The position numbers and the translations under genes are program-made. Shown here one piece after another: positions 26,046-35,060 of a stretch of 64,000 nt of DNA. The DNA is from Thauera humireducens (lineage in GTDB: Bacteria; Pseudomonadota; Gammaproteobacteria; Burkholderiales; Rhodocyclaceae): contig NZ_CP014646.1 of assembly GCF_001051995.2 (NCBI RefSeq), forward strand, positions 1,116,001 to 1,180,000, given 5' to 3'. How positions within the stretch are numbered: position 1 is the stretch's first letter; every line of letters starts with the position of its first letter. The notes beneath the pieces are model-generated. The model searched no databases and had not been told where the DNA came from. It worked only from the letters and a program-made list of their open reading frames with translations.

Positions 26046-27208
26046 TGCGGAATCGCCACGTACTGAGGGGTGCCGTCGCGCATGCGGAAGTGCGCGTGCA
26101 CCTCAGACGCAGTGGCGCGGTATCGACCTTCGGTCATGCGGAGCACGCCGCCGCCGTTGAACCCGGCCAACAAGATCCCGTCCGCGATGCAGATCATCGC
26201 CGAGCCTTGGCCCGCCCCATCGCCCTGCTTCACCAGCTCGCCGCGCACGGGCACCCCGGAGCCGAGCACCACCGGGCCATCCAGCACCTTGCGATAGACA
26301 AGGCTGTCGAACTGGCTGCCCGACAGGAATGCGAGATCCTTCGTCGTGCCCACGTAGATTCCGTCGTCCACCGGGACCACCAGCGTGATCGGGTCGATGA
26401 ACTGCTTGAAGTCGCGCCGCTCGTCGAACACCTCCACATTGTTGGGCAGCGAGGCGTAGAGCACGTTGTCGTGCGCCACCAAGACACGGTTGCGCCACAC
26501 CGTCAGGCATCGTCCTGCGGGTGCGGGCGACATGAAGGCCGTGCGGCACGGCTGCACGAGTTCGTCGTTCTTGCCGGTGAAGCTGAACAGTCCGCTTTCG
26601 GTCGAGCCCAGCAGGTAGGCTTCGCCGCCGTTGTGCAACGAGAGATAAACGTTGATCTTGTACCCGGCTTCGGCCGGCAGGCCAGAAAGGAAGATGCCGC
26701 CCTCAGAGAGCGTCACCGGCAGGCTGAACGCCGGAGCCCCCTCACGCCCGTCACTTGCGCGCACGTAGGTGATCTGCCACCGGTACTCGCCGGGGAAGAG
26801 GTCGCCCGCGACTTCGGTCAAGGCGCCAACGCTCGGCGGCGTTGGTACGCCCCAGGTGCACCAGGTGACACCATCGGTCAGGCCACAGATGAGCCCGTTG
26901 CTGAATGCGACACGACCATCAGGCAGCGCGCAGTACCAGACGCGATCGGAGCCGAGGCCCATGTAGATCGTCGTGCGCGTCTCGCCGTGGATGGCGACCA
27001 GATCGCCTTCGCATGTGGCGAGCATGAAAGCGCCGGCGTCAAACAGGTTCTTGTGGCAGCCCTCTTGCACGATGGCGTAGCCGGCGCGGCGCCGAAGTTC
27101 GCCTGTCAGTCCCGCATCGACGTTGGTCGCCCGCGCGAGTTCTGACGGACCGAGCCGGTCAGACGGGAGCACGTTGTTGATGCCGGTGAATTTCTCGAAT
27201 GTCAGCAT
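26042..27208 (-). CDS. Beta-propeller tail adaptor/stabilisation-type protein
   Basis: A 388-residue protein. The N-terminus FEKFTGINNVLPSDRLGPSE, followed by ATNVDAGLTGELRRRAGY, is common in podovirus tail or DNA-stabilisation proteins analogous to P22 gp10. Repeated beta-blade sequences follow (DGRVAFSNGLICGLTDGVTW, DGIYVGTTKDLAFLSGS). The ATG at 27208 overlaps the upstream stop in ATGCTGA; a longer frame into the upstream gene is an artefact. It probably closes or extends the portal complex. The exact function is inferred from position and family resemblance. Confidence 0.75.
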   Translation of the reverse strand: MLTFEKFTGINNVLPSDRLGPSELARATNVDAGLTGELRRRAGYAIVQEGCHKNLFDAGAFMLATCEGDLVAIHGETRTTIYMGLGSDRVWYCALPDGRVAFSNGLICGLTDGVTWCTWGVPTPPSVGALTEVAGDLFPGEYRWQITYVRASDGREGAPAFSLPVTLSEGGIFLSGLPAEAGYKINVYLSLHNGGEAYLLGSTESGLFSFTGKNDELVQPCRTAFMSPAPAGRCLTVWRNRVLVAHDNVLYASLPNNVEVFDERRDFKQFIDPITLVVPVDDGIYVGTTKDLAFLSGSQFDSLVYRKVLDGPVVLGSGVPVRGELVKQGDGAGQGSAMICIADGILLAGFNGGGVLRMTEGRYRATASEVHAHFRMRDGTPQYVAIPQ

Positions 27209-28098
27209 GAAGGCGTCCTTGAGAGTTGACCGCGACCTACCATCGTCTCGGGCGGAATGTGCGGCGCCCGGTGGCCTTGTGAGAAGACTGGAACGCCGAC
27301 CCCGCTCGTCGGCTCGACGCCTGGAACGGCGCGGACGTTGAACCGTGCCGATCCTGCCCCCACACGGCCCGTCATCACGACGGACGGCGCCACGAATGCC
27401 CACCCGAGCGTGAGATACGCAGTCCCGAAGCGCGTCGGTCGATGAACGCCTGGGGCCATGAAGTGAAGCCCTGCGCGCGGCACACCGACGCCGGTCGTCG
27501 GCTCAACGGCTGGCGCGGAGAACCTTGAGGCGAGTCGCGCCTGCCCGAGTCCGACCGAAGCGATCGAGCCCACGCCGACAGCGAAGTGCGTTGCACGAGC
27601 CGACGCAGTGCCAACTCCACCAGTCGGCGCGACGCCTTGCGCGACACCCGTCAGCGGAAGGTCAGCAGTCGGAATGCCGACGCCGCCTGTCTTGATCCCT
27701 GGCGCGTAGGCGAAGAGGTTGCGCAGACCAAGCAGGGATCGGACCGAGTACGCAAGGCCGACGCGCGACTCGCTGACTCCAGGCGCCTCGCCAACGATCG
27801 GGCGCGAGCGATCCCCGAGGCCGACCCCGCCGCTTCGGACGCCAAGCGCCCTGAAGTAGTAGCGCACATCGCCCAGCCCGACCCCGCCCTCTGGAGCAAC
27901 GCTTGGTGCAACCTCGATGGTTGCTCGTGTGCCTATACCGACACCGCCTGTTGGCGCGACGCCGGGAGCATCGCGTGGAACGGTGCCGCCCGCGTCGTAC
28001 CATGTCGCCCCTGCTGCCTCGCCTGACAACCGCGAGTACGCTGCTTCGTTGAACCACGAAGCCGATGCGGCCGAAGCGGAAGGGCGAACATAGCTCAT
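27202..28098 (-). CDS. Gly-rich tandem-repeat virion protein
   Basis: A 298-residue protein made of about eleven repeats of roughly 22-25 residues with the core APGVxPTGGVGxGxA (APGVAPTGGVGIGTRATIEV, APSVAPEGGVGLGDVRYYF, and so on). Such repeats fold as beta structures in fibres or decoration. The ATG at 28098 overlaps the preceding stop (ATGA). Repeat units vary in the residues between the cores. A fibre or surface-attachment role is inferred; no enzyme motif is present. Confidence 0.75.
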   Translation of the reverse strand: MSYVRPSASAASASWFNEAAYSRLSGEAAGATWYDAGGTVPRDAPGVAPTGGVGIGTRATIEVAPSVAPEGGVGLGDVRYYFRALGVRSGGVGLGDRSRPIVGEAPGVSESRVGLAYSVRSLLGLRNLFAYAPGIKTGGVGIPTADLPLTGVAQGVAPTGGVGTASARATHFAVGVGSIASVGLGQARLASRFSAPAVEPTTGVGVPRAGLHFMAPGVHRPTRFGTAYLTLGWAFVAPSVVMTGRVGAGSARFNVRAVPGVEPTSGVGVPVFSQGHRAPHIPPETMVGRGQLSRTPSC

Positions 28099-29270
28099 GC
28101 TGGGATGACCCTGTGGATCAGGTCATTGCGAAGCGGAGACCCCGACGGGTACAGGTACGTGACCTGCACTTCCTGCTGGCTGGCAAACGGCCCAAGCGAG
28201 AAACTGCCGTCAGCAGCTGTCGTTGTCGCCCCAAGAAGCTCGCCTGTTCGCCGCAGGTACGCCCGAACGTCGGTCACGATCGGGTTGTTGTTCTGGTCCG
28301 TGACGGGGTCCGCCGCAGTGGTTCCAATGTACTTCTCAGACAGGCTTGCCGGCGCCTCGTCCATGATGTACAGCGCAACCGTCACAGGCTGCACCCAGGT
28401 GCGCGTCCACGACCCGACCTGATACTCGTTCAGATACCCGCCCTGATTGCACGCCCACAACTTCGTGCCGTCTGCGCTTGGCACGATGCTGTAGACGAGG
28501 CCGGTCCCGCCAGCGATCAGCAGCGTGCGCGTCGAACCGACGAGGTCGTAGGCGTAGATCGCCTGCGATCCAGAGGAGCCGACGTAGAACCTATTTCCGT
28601 CCGGGCTGTATGCACAGCACTGCGCCGCCGCCACTGGGCCGCCGCCAGGCGTCGAGGACACGGCGGTCCAATCCGCGATGTTGTACACCCACACGTAGGG
28701 CAGCGCAGCGGTGCCGGTGATCGCCACCTTCGTGCCGTCAGGATGCACAGCACACCCGGTCCCGTTGCCACCGAGCGACGGAGTGCCCGACATCTGCGTC
28801 CAGTCGCTCGTGTTGTACCCGTAGAACCCCGGCGAGCTCTGGCAGGCGACGAAGAGCTTGCTCCCGTCGGGCGTGAATGCGATGGCGTTCACTGCCCCGG
28901 AAGGGTTTGCACTGAGCCCGGTGACTTTCGTCCATCCAATCGTCTCGTAGATCGTCAGGAACGGCGCCGTGTTGTGGCCGACTGCGAGATACGCGCCGTC
29001 AGGGCTGAACTTGCAGCAGACGCCGGTCCCCGCAGGGTTCCCGCCCGAGATCGTGATCGGGCTGAAGGAGGCTGCGTCGTAGACGACGAGGTACGGACTG
29101 CTCGTGCAGACATAGGCGATCTTCGTCCCGTCTGGACTCACCGATACCGCACGCCCGTTCGTTGGCACTGCCGCGGTGAACTTTGCGGAATCCAAGCACC
29201 GCGTCAGTCCGACATAGGCGGCCAGGGGCGGATTCGCGGCGCCCGTAACCGGGACAAAAAGCAGAGACAC
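28095..29270 (-). CDS. WD40/YVTN-like beta-propeller virion protein
   Basis: A 391-residue protein. Residues about 30-300 hold seven similar blades of the form FSPDGxxLAVGxxxxPxxxIYxxxxW (for example CKFSPDGAYLAVGHNTAPFL and AIAFTPDGSKLFVACQSSPG). The C-terminal about 90 residues (TTAADGSFSLGPFASQQEVQ) look like a carboxypeptidase-regulatory/BppU-type Ig-like domain. The GTG start has GAGG at about 7 bases. It is a probable receptor-binding or baseplate-like tail protein, in the fibre cluster. Confidence 0.78.
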   Translation of the reverse strand: MSLLFVPVTGAANPPLAAYVGLTRCLDSAKFTAAVPTNGRAVSVSPDGTKIAYVCTSSPYLVVYDAASFSPITISGGNPAGTGVCCKFSPDGAYLAVGHNTAPFLTIYETIGWTKVTGLSANPSGAVNAIAFTPDGSKLFVACQSSPGFYGYNTSDWTQMSGTPSLGGNGTGCAVHPDGTKVAITGTAALPYVWVYNIADWTAVSSTPGGGPVAAAQCCAYSPDGNRFYVGSSGSQAIYAYDLVGSTRTLLIAGGTGLVYSIVPSADGTKLWACNQGGYLNEYQVGSWTRTWVQPVTVALYIMDEAPASLSEKYIGTTAADPVTDQNNNPIVTDVRAYLRRTGELLGATTTAADGSFSLGPFASQQEVQVTYLYPSGSPLRNDLIHRVIPA

Positions 29271-29279
29271 GATTGCGCC

Positions 29280-29684
29280 TCAGAACGCGAAGATCTTGAA
29301 CGCGCCGTTGTCCCAGTTCACGGTCACGTCGGAGCCGTTCGTCGTGAAGGGGAAGCCCGACACGTCGCCGTTGAAGTGCAGCAGGATCGATGTCGCCGGA
29401 TTCCCGGTGTCCACGTAGGTCACGACGCCCAGGGCGATGTCGCCCGCTGCAACGGCGCTCCAGGTCACATCCGCGGCATCGAACGCACCGCCTGCGACCG
29501 ACTTCGAAGTCAGGGTGATGTCTTCATCCAGCACATGCGCTGCGATCGTGCTGTAGAACTCATCGGTCGTGGCGTTCGGCGTGTAGGTATTCGCCACAAG
29601 GGCGGCCTTGATCGAATCACTGATCAGATTGAACTGACCGGTCATGGCCTTCTCTTTGGCCTTGGTGTAGATGAATCGCGCCAT
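29280..29684 (-). CDS. Small beta-rich virion protein, paralogue of 33827-34261
   Basis: A 134-residue protein (MTGQFNLISDSIKAALVANT after a short leader). It shares layout with the 144-residue product at 33827-34261: both have a short beta hairpin, the pattern xLxxGxIxxxTDxxKxxLV, then beta-rich sequence and a C-terminal strand. AAAGGAG precedes the ATG. The family occurs next to fibre genes in temperate phages and may be a fibre-tip or adaptor protein; no function is established here. Confidence 0.72.
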   Translation of the reverse strand: MARFIYTKAKEKAMTGQFNLISDSIKAALVANTYTPNATTDEFYSTIAAHVLDEDITLTSKSVAGGAFDAADVTWSAVAAGDIALGVVTYVDTGNPATSILLHFNGDVSGFPFTTNGSDVTVNWDNGAFKIFAF

Positions 29685-29726
29685 GTTGTTTCTCCTTTAT
29701 TTCCAGCAGTTTTATGAAGTTCACAC

Positions 29727-32699
29727 CTACTGCACTCGGGCCAGTACGCGCGAGGCTGGTGTGCGGACAACCGCGCCGTCTGTTTGCGTGCGAACGATCG
29801 ACTCGTGCTGCTGTGTTCTCGCGGCGAAGGCCCCCGTGCTTGTCCGAGCTTGAACAGCGCTCACGTCTTTGGTGTGCGCCAGCGCAACGAGCACGGTCTT
29901 GCGCACGCGCTCAGCAGCCGATACCAGCGCAACGATCTGTGAACTGCCGCCGCGCGCCGTTGGTGCCGCGATCGTGACTCCGCCCATTGCCCCCTGCCCG
30001 GCCACATCGACTCCGGGCGCCCCGTTTGGCGCAAGCAGGGTCCAAGCAGGCAGAGGGGCGTCGGCCACCGCTACAAAGTCGCCGTCACTGGCAGCGGCTA
30101 CGAGTAGCAGGGGTTCGATTGCTGCGTACGCCGTCAGCTCCTGGGCTGCGCTGGCTGCGGGCGCTGTAATGGAACTCGGCGCGAGTCCGCCCTCACCTAC
30201 GGCAATCGCTTGTGCGACTGCCGAGGCCGTAACCGGTGTGAGGCTGAGGGGCACCACTGCCGCGCCGGCCGCGACATCCGCCACGACAGTGCCTTGCGCT
30301 GGGGTGGCAGACAGCCCAGGCAACGGCGCCGCAGCGCGCGCTTCTGACACGGCGGTAGCGTTCGTCTCGGGCGGCGTGATCGCTACAGCAGCTACACCAC
30401 CGGCACCGCACACGAGCACAGCCTGCGCTGCGTTAGGCGGGGTAAGGTCGGCCGTCTGGAATGCCCCCAGCGCGTAGCCCGCCGGTATCGACAGAGCCCC
30501 CGGCCGGGTGACGCCGATCTGCCGGAGCTCTCCAGAGCCGAATGCTTCGGCCTGCGTGCCTCCCGCGCCAGTGGGCGGCTGAACCATCACACTCGAGATT
30601 GTGCCTGCGGCCTCCGTGCGCGCAGTCGCACTCGCTCTCGGTGTAAGCAGAGAAGTCGTGGTGAGGCTGCCTTGCCCACCGCCCATGCCTTGCCCGCCAC
30701 CGGCGGTGGGCGAGAGCATCATTGGCGCCAGTGCGCCGGCTGCCTCGCCAATGTTGAGCACACCCCCCGCACCCGATGGCGCGACAAGCGTTACGCTGCT
30801 GCACCCGGCCGCGCCGGAGGTCCGCGTGTCGAGGGTCGCCTGAACCGCGGAAAGTGAGACGCCAGCCACAGCCGCGACGGCGGCGGCGGAGGCTGCGTGC
30901 GCGCCGGACGGAGGGAGAAGCCACACATCTTGGAGCGAGCCTACCCAGGCACCCGCAGGTGCGGCGCTGCCGGCGGGCGAAGAAAGGGCGATGTTGTCGA
31001 ACGCACCGCTCGCAAGCACCGCTGTTGTCGTTGTGACTGCCGCCGCGGGGGCAGTAAGTGTGGTGTTGGGCAGCGAAGCCGCACCAGAGGTCAAGGGGGT
31101 CGCTTCAGCTGCGGTCGGGTTGAGCGTGACCGAAGACAGGGGGCCATCGGCGGTAACGCCGGACGATGCCGCAACGGCCTTGAACGCGGCCACGAGAATG
31201 ACGTGTTTGGACGAGTTCCCCGCGGTGTACTGCACTGTGCCCGTCGCGCCGGCGCTGGGCTTGACGCAGTCCCACACATACAAGCCGGTGTCCGACCCGA
31301 GCGCAGTGTTCAGCGCTACCCGGCGCTGCCAAACCGATGAAGGGTCGTTGTACGAAGTGATGTTGATGTACGAGGTGTTCTCGCTCGTCGCCCGCATGTT
31401 GCTGGCGGTGGTGTTGTCCGCGAGGGCAGCCACACCTACAAGCAGGCACCCTTCCTCTGTGGTTGTAACCCCCGCGCACGTGACCGCCGTCGAGTTCGCG
31501 GCGAGCGTCGCCGATACGCTGGCATCGAGCGCCGCCAGCGCCCCATTCGCATACGCAGTGAGCGCCCCAATCGCAATGTCGCCCCCGGTACGCGCGAACT
31601 GCGCGTTGGTATACGTCGGAAGCGTCCCGTCCGCCGTGGTGTAGAAAGCGACAAGACCGGAGCCGATGGACGAACTGGTGGTCGTGCTCGTGTTTCCGCC
31701 ACTCTGTTGCTGGGCGAGCGTCCACCCCGACGGCACCGTAAACGCAGCATTGCCGCGGAACCCGATAGTGAAAACCAGCAGCCCGTTCACTAGCGCCGGG
31801 TTCTTGTATGCCGTACCGTCGACAGTGGTCGCAATCCCCGCATTCGACGTGATCGCGAGCGCCCCCAGCGCGGGGAGATACGCCACCCCTGTCGGGCTCC
31901 CCTGCCCGCCAATCCACGGGTCGCGGTACGTCCACGTGGCCCCGTCCGGACTGGTGTACACGATGTGGAACCGCGCGTCGTTCGCCCTCACCGTGAGGAA
32001 CAGGTCTTCCGCGGCGCTGTACCCTACGAACGCCCCGCTCGCGCCTCCGTTTACCCACGTGACGCCGTCGGTACTCCTGAACGTAACCACGTCTGCGGCG
32101 GCAATGATCGTGCCAGTCGCGTTGACCGCGAAATCGCGGACCGCATACGAAGTGCTCGGCGGCGTCCTCGCCGTCCACGTCGTGAGGTCCGGGCTCGTCT
32201 GCAGCGCGCCCGCAGCACCCCCGACGATGTACAGGCCGTTGGCGTAGCAAATAGCGTTCGGGGTGATCCCGCAGTCGGCAGACGCCCAAGTGATGCCGTC
32301 GCTGGTGTAGTAGATCGTGCTGGACGCGGTGAGGCAGAACATCTGCCCAGTCGCAGGCAGATAGGTGAGCCGCGTGATCGCGGCGGCCGTCGTCGCTCGC
32401 GCCGTCTCGACTTCACCGTCCGGGCTCGTGCCGAGCGTCGTGCCCGACCCATACACGAGCAAAGACTCGCTCGGCAGGTACGCCAGCGCGTCGAGGTACG
32501 TGTAGAACGCGAAGTCCCAAACCGCGAGGTCGCCAGACGCGTACGCTTGGCCAGCCGCGACGATGAAGTATTTGTTGAGGTGCGGCGCCCACGTCAGCTG
32601 GGCGGTGCCGATCGGGGCCGTCTGCGGGGACTGCGCGCCAAGATTCCCCGACGTCGAGGTGTATGTCGGTAGGTTCTTGGAGCGCAGTACCCACGCCAT
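29727..32699 (-). CDS. Large tail fibre: BNR-type propeller plus Ala/Thr repeats
   Basis: A 990-residue protein. Residues 1-280 contain repeated TSPDGxTW blades (YTSDGITWASADCGI, TSPDLTTWTARTPPS, RSTDGVTWVNGG), typical of BNR/sialidase-like propellers. Residues 290-520 form a beta-rich domain. From about 525 to 940 there are about ten degenerate repeats of roughly 35-40 residues with the core (L/V)xxPTAxAxxxxxxGxG, extremely rich in Ala, Thr, Val and Gly. The C-terminus has short VRT-type repeats. It is the most likely receptor-binding fibre. It starts at 32699, 2 bp from the preceding gene. Confidence 0.78.
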   Translation of the reverse strand: MAWVLRSKNLPTYTSTSGNLGAQSPQTAPIGTAQLTWAPHLNKYFIVAAGQAYASGDLAVWDFAFYTYLDALAYLPSESLLVYGSGTTLGTSPDGEVETARATTAAAITRLTYLPATGQMFCLTASSTIYYTSDGITWASADCGITPNAICYANGLYIVGGAAGALQTSPDLTTWTARTPPSTSYAVRDFAVNATGTIIAAADVVTFRSTDGVTWVNGGASGAFVGYSAAEDLFLTVRANDARFHIVYTSPDGATWTYRDPWIGGQGSPTGVAYLPALGALAITSNAGIATTVDGTAYKNPALVNGLLVFTIGFRGNAAFTVPSGWTLAQQQSGGNTSTTTSSSIGSGLVAFYTTADGTLPTYTNAQFARTGGDIAIGALTAYANGALAALDASVSATLAANSTAVTCAGVTTTEEGCLLVGVAALADNTTASNMRATSENTSYINITSYNDPSSVWQRRVALNTALGSDTGLYVWDCVKPSAGATGTVQYTAGNSSKHVILVAAFKAVAASSGVTADGPLSSVTLNPTAAEATPLTSGAASLPNTTLTAPAAAVTTTTAVLASGAFDNIALSSPAGSAAPAGAWVGSLQDVWLLPPSGAHAASAAAVAAVAGVSLSAVQATLDTRTSGAAGCSSVTLVAPSGAGGVLNIGEAAGALAPMMLSPTAGGGQGMGGGQGSLTTTSLLTPRASATARTEAAGTISSVMVQPPTGAGGTQAEAFGSGELRQIGVTRPGALSIPAGYALGAFQTADLTPPNAAQAVLVCGAGGVAAVAITPPETNATAVSEARAAAPLPGLSATPAQGTVVADVAAGAAVVPLSLTPVTASAVAQAIAVGEGGLAPSSITAPAASAAQELTAYAAIEPLLLVAAASDGDFVAVADAPLPAWTLLAPNGAPGVDVAGQGAMGGVTIAAPTARGGSSQIVALVSAAERVRKTVLVALAHTKDVSAVQARTSTGAFAARTQQHESIVRTQTDGAVVRTPASRVLARVQ

Positions 32700-32701
32700 A
32701 G

Positions 32702-33103
32702 TTACAGGCTCGCCGCGAAGTTGAAGATGTCGTCCGCCTGCTCAGAGGTAATCCCCAGCACAGGCAAGTGCTCGTTCAGTGTCGTGTTGCCACGCTCGAA
32801 CGCCTGCGAGTCGTTGAACCAGATTTCCAGCTCCGGGTCGCCAGAAGTACCGACGTAACTCGTGATTGCCGGCAGCAAGCCGAGGCGGTGCAGGGCGCGT
32901 TTCATTTGCTGGCGCGTCACGGACTGGGCGACCGGGCGCACCTCAACGGGGGGCACGTACTGGAGCACCACCCACTTGTGCCCGGTGAAGTTGGCCCGCT
33001 TGCCCTCGGGGATCGTTGCAGGATCAGGCGGCACGACCTCCGTGCTGCGCCCCGGCAGCACTTCTTCGGTCAGCCAGCCCCAGTTGTCGAAGTAGTACGG
33101 CAT
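32702..33103 (-). CDS. Hypothetical protein next to the tail fibre gene
   Basis: A 133-residue protein starting MPYYFDNWGWLTEEVLPGRS at the ATG at 33103. The C-terminal half (ALHRLGLLPAITSYVGTSGD, LEIWFNDSQAFERGNTTLNE) has the look of a small phage tail-fibre accessory protein. It overlaps the upstream gene by 34 bp. A fibre-assembly role is suggested only by position. Confidence 0.68.
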   Translation of the reverse strand: MPYYFDNWGWLTEEVLPGRSTEVVPPDPATIPEGKRANFTGHKWVVLQYVPPVEVRPVAQSVTRQQMKRALHRLGLLPAITSYVGTSGDPELEIWFNDSQAFERGNTTLNEHLPVLGITSEQADDIFNFAASL

Positions 33104-33510
33104 GTCCTTGTCCTGTATGTGCAGTAGTCGCCCAGCGTTGCCGGGCTGTATTGCTGGGGGTTCGGCAGCCCGAGCGCTCTCGCGCACCACTCGCTGCAGA
33201 ACTGCCCGCGCGCATCGCCGGGGCGGTTGAATACCTGCCGCCAGAACAAGTCGCCCCAGCCATAGGGGTCGCCTTGCGTCGATGCGAACGTCGATTTGAC
33301 GAGCGCTGCGCTGGCCCACGGCAGGTCGACGAAATCCCAGTGCTCGGGGTCGAACTCGATGCGCTTGGCGCGCACCCCGCTGTCCATGATGCTGGAGGAG
33401 TACGCGACCCCGTCGATTACAAGCTCGCAGTGGCCGTATGGGCTACGCGTCCACCACCGAATGGCGGCGTTACCGATCCGGCCCTTCCCCTTGTAGAGCG
33501 CGAGCCTCAT
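33070..33510 (-). CDS. Papain-like (NlpC/P60-type) putative cell-wall or amidase enzyme
   Basis: A 146-residue protein. RLALYKGKGRIGNAAIRWWT, then YGHCELVIDGVAYSSSIMDS and GQFCSEWCARALGL, match permuted NlpC/P60-type (YiiX-like) papain-fold enzymes. The catalytic Cys would be that of QFCSEW and the His that of GHCEL. The ATG at 33510 overlaps the preceding stop. The last 15 residues are basic and read through the start region of the next gene. It may process peptidoglycan or peptide bonds during infection or assembly. Confidence 0.7.
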   Translation of the reverse strand: MRLALYKGKGRIGNAAIRWWTRSPYGHCELVIDGVAYSSSIMDSGVRAKRIEFDPEHWDFVDLPWASAALVKSTFASTQGDPYGWGDLFWRQVFNRPGDARGQFCSEWCARALGLPNPQQYSPATLGDYCTYRTRTCRTTSTTGAG

Positions 33511-33821
33511 CTCGGCTTCCTCCACAGCCGCTTGATGCGCCACGCCAGCACGCCCAGAGCGAACACCCAGACGGCCCGGACAAACTCGTTCTCGCCCCAT
33601 GGTTGCGGGTCAGTCGTCTCGCGGTCCCAAGTCACCCCTTCGTAGCCCCAAGCAGCCTGCGCTGGGTGATCGAGTGGCGCTCCGGGGGCGTAGTGCTGTA
33701 GTCCTCCCGCACCGACAAACAGCACGTGCGGCCACCAGCGGCCGGGCACTGCTGCTCGACGCAGCAAAACGTACCCGGCTTCCTCCGTAGCTTGGCGGCA
33801 CGCCGCGTCGATGCAGTTCAT
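33507..33821 (-). CDS. Small protein with a C-terminal membrane segment
   Basis: A 104-residue protein with one hydrophobic helix (FVRAVWVFALGVLAWRIKRL) near a basic C-terminus. The N-terminal part is soluble (CIDAACRQATEEAGYVLLRR). The arrangement resembles a membrane-anchored tail or lysis accessory protein. Its stop overlaps the ATG of the papain-like gene. No family is assigned. Confidence 0.65.
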   Translation of the reverse strand: MNCIDAACRQATEEAGYVLLRRAAVPGRWWPHVLFVGAGGLQHYAPGAPLDHPAQAAWGYEGVTWDRETTDPQPWGENEFVRAVWVFALGVLAWRIKRLWRKPR

Positions 33822-33826
33822 CGCGA

Positions 33827-34261
33827 TCAGCGGTTGATGTAGAGCGGCGTGGTGAATGCGTGCGTGAAGCTGCCCGAGGTCACGCCCTTAGCCGAGCCGT
33901 AGTCGACGAACGACAGCAGCGGGTCGTTGGCGGCGACGCCCGTGCTTTTGTAGAGGATCGCGCCGACGACGCCGGCCAGCGTTACCCCTGTCAGCGTCGG
34001 GTCCGGCGCAGAGAACGTGATGGCCACGCGGTTGTTTGCCGCATCCTCCACGACGGACGCGACCGTCACTTCGAACCCACCCGCCGGATAGCCGCCGGTC
34101 GCAGCGTGCTCGCCGGTCACGTCCGCGCGGTCGTTCCAGGTGTCGAGCGCGGCCTCGTTCGGCGCTGCCGTCACCAGCAGGCATTTGAACGAGTCAGTGT
34201 TGAAGTTGATCGCGCCGGAGGCGAGGTTGAGCGCGAATTTCCCGAAGTTTGCAGATGCCAT
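33827..34261 (-). CDS. Beta-rich virion protein, paralogue of 29280-29684
   Basis: A 144-residue protein (ASANFGKFALNLASGAINFN, then TDSFKCLLVTAAPNEA). The beta-rich middle (GGFEVTVASVVEDAANNRVA) and the C-terminal SFTHAFTTPLYINR suggest a small jelly-roll or Ig-like fold. AAGGAACC lies upstream of the ATG. Its resemblance to the 134-residue product suggests duplication within the late operon. A decoration or tail-tip role is possible. Confidence 0.75.
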   Translation of the reverse strand: MASANFGKFALNLASGAINFNTDSFKCLLVTAAPNEAALDTWNDRADVTGEHAATGGYPAGGFEVTVASVVEDAANNRVAITFSAPDPTLTGVTLAGVVGAILYKSTGVAANDPLLSFVDYGSAKGVTSGSFTHAFTTPLYINR

Positions 34262-34270
34262 GATGGTTCC

Positions 34271-34879
34271 TTACGTGATGGTGGTGACTTCGCGCGTCAC
34301 GGCCACGGCGCCGTACAGCAGCGGGGTTACGACGCCGGTCGCGTCTTCGATCTCGAGGTCATAGACCCCAGCCTTCCAGGCGAACGCGGCGGACTCCGCG
34401 GCCTCGATGCGCAGCACGATGCGGCTCTTGGCAAGGTCGAAGGAGATGTTCGGGCTGGCGCCGTCGCTGCGCAGCGTGTGCAGGACATTGCCACCGACCT
34501 TGTCCTTGATCTGCATGCGCGCTACTGCCCCGCCAAGTTCGCCTGGCGCGTAATAGACGAGGTGGCCGCCGGACTGGTACGCCTTGAACCGGGCCGCATT
34601 GATCGGGTTGAACTCGACGTCGTCGGCAGAGACGACCGTCGCGGGGCGAAACTCGGCGTCCTTCGGCGGGTTGTTTTCCGCATTCAGGTCCGTCATGCCA
34701 AGCGCGCCCATCACTGCGGCGTTCCAACCATCCGGCAGGCCGTGCGCCGTGGCGGTGATTCGCACCGGGGCCGACTGCGCAATGGCGGTGATCGGCTTGT
34801 AGACGAGGACGTTCGTCTCCCACATGACAGGGAGAATCCACGTCGAGCCCTGGCGAATCGTGAGGTCGAGCTTTCTCAC
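34271..34879 (-). CDS. Hypothetical late structural protein
   Basis: A 202-residue protein with a GTG start (RKLDLTIRQGSTWILPVMWE). It is beta-rich throughout (VRITATAHGLPDGWNAAVMG; AARMQIKDKVGGNVLHTLRS-like turns). It begins 1 bp after the stop of a 59-codon gene. Proteins with this N-terminus are common in phage tail regions, but I cannot name a function. Confidence 0.72.
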   Translation of the reverse strand: MRKLDLTIRQGSTWILPVMWETNVLVYKPITAIAQSAPVRITATAHGLPDGWNAAVMGALGMTDLNAENNPPKDAEFRPATVVSADDVEFNPINAARFKAYQSGGHLVYYAPGELGGAVARMQIKDKVGGNVLHTLRSDGASPNISFDLAKSRIVLRIEAAESAAFAWKAGVYDLEIEDATGVVTPLLYGAVAVTREVTTIT

Positions 34880-34880
34880 G

Positions 34881-35060
34881 TCAGACCCCCAACGCCGTGC
34901 GCAGGAGGACGCGCGGCCACACGAACCACAGCGTGAATGCCATGCCCAGGTTGGCCCGCATCGTCGTCTCGACGGCCTCCGACCAGCGGCAGTAATCGCT
35001 CACCACCGGCCGCGAGTGGGCGACCTTCCAGTCGGCGAGTTTCGTCACAGAGGCATTCAC
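34881..35060 (-). CDS. Small single-TM protein in the lysis region
   Basis: A 59-residue protein beginning with GTG that overlaps the lysozyme stop (GTGA). It reads VTKLADWKVAHSRPVVSDYC and ends with a hydrophobic segment MAFTLWFVWPRVLLRTALG. One membrane segment next to lysozyme and holin-like genes suggests a lysis accessory or pinholin role. A different open frame on the same strand (34876-35082) is Arg/Gly-rich and not convincing. Confidence 0.68.
   Translation of the reverse strand: MNASVTKLADWKVAHSRPVVSDYCRWSEAVETTMRANLGMAFTLWFVWPRVLLRTALGV

Noticed and set aside
27202..32699. Repeat-rich fibre genes as targets of a diversity-generating retroelement
   Set aside because: No reverse transcriptase gene or template repeat is visible anywhere in the window.
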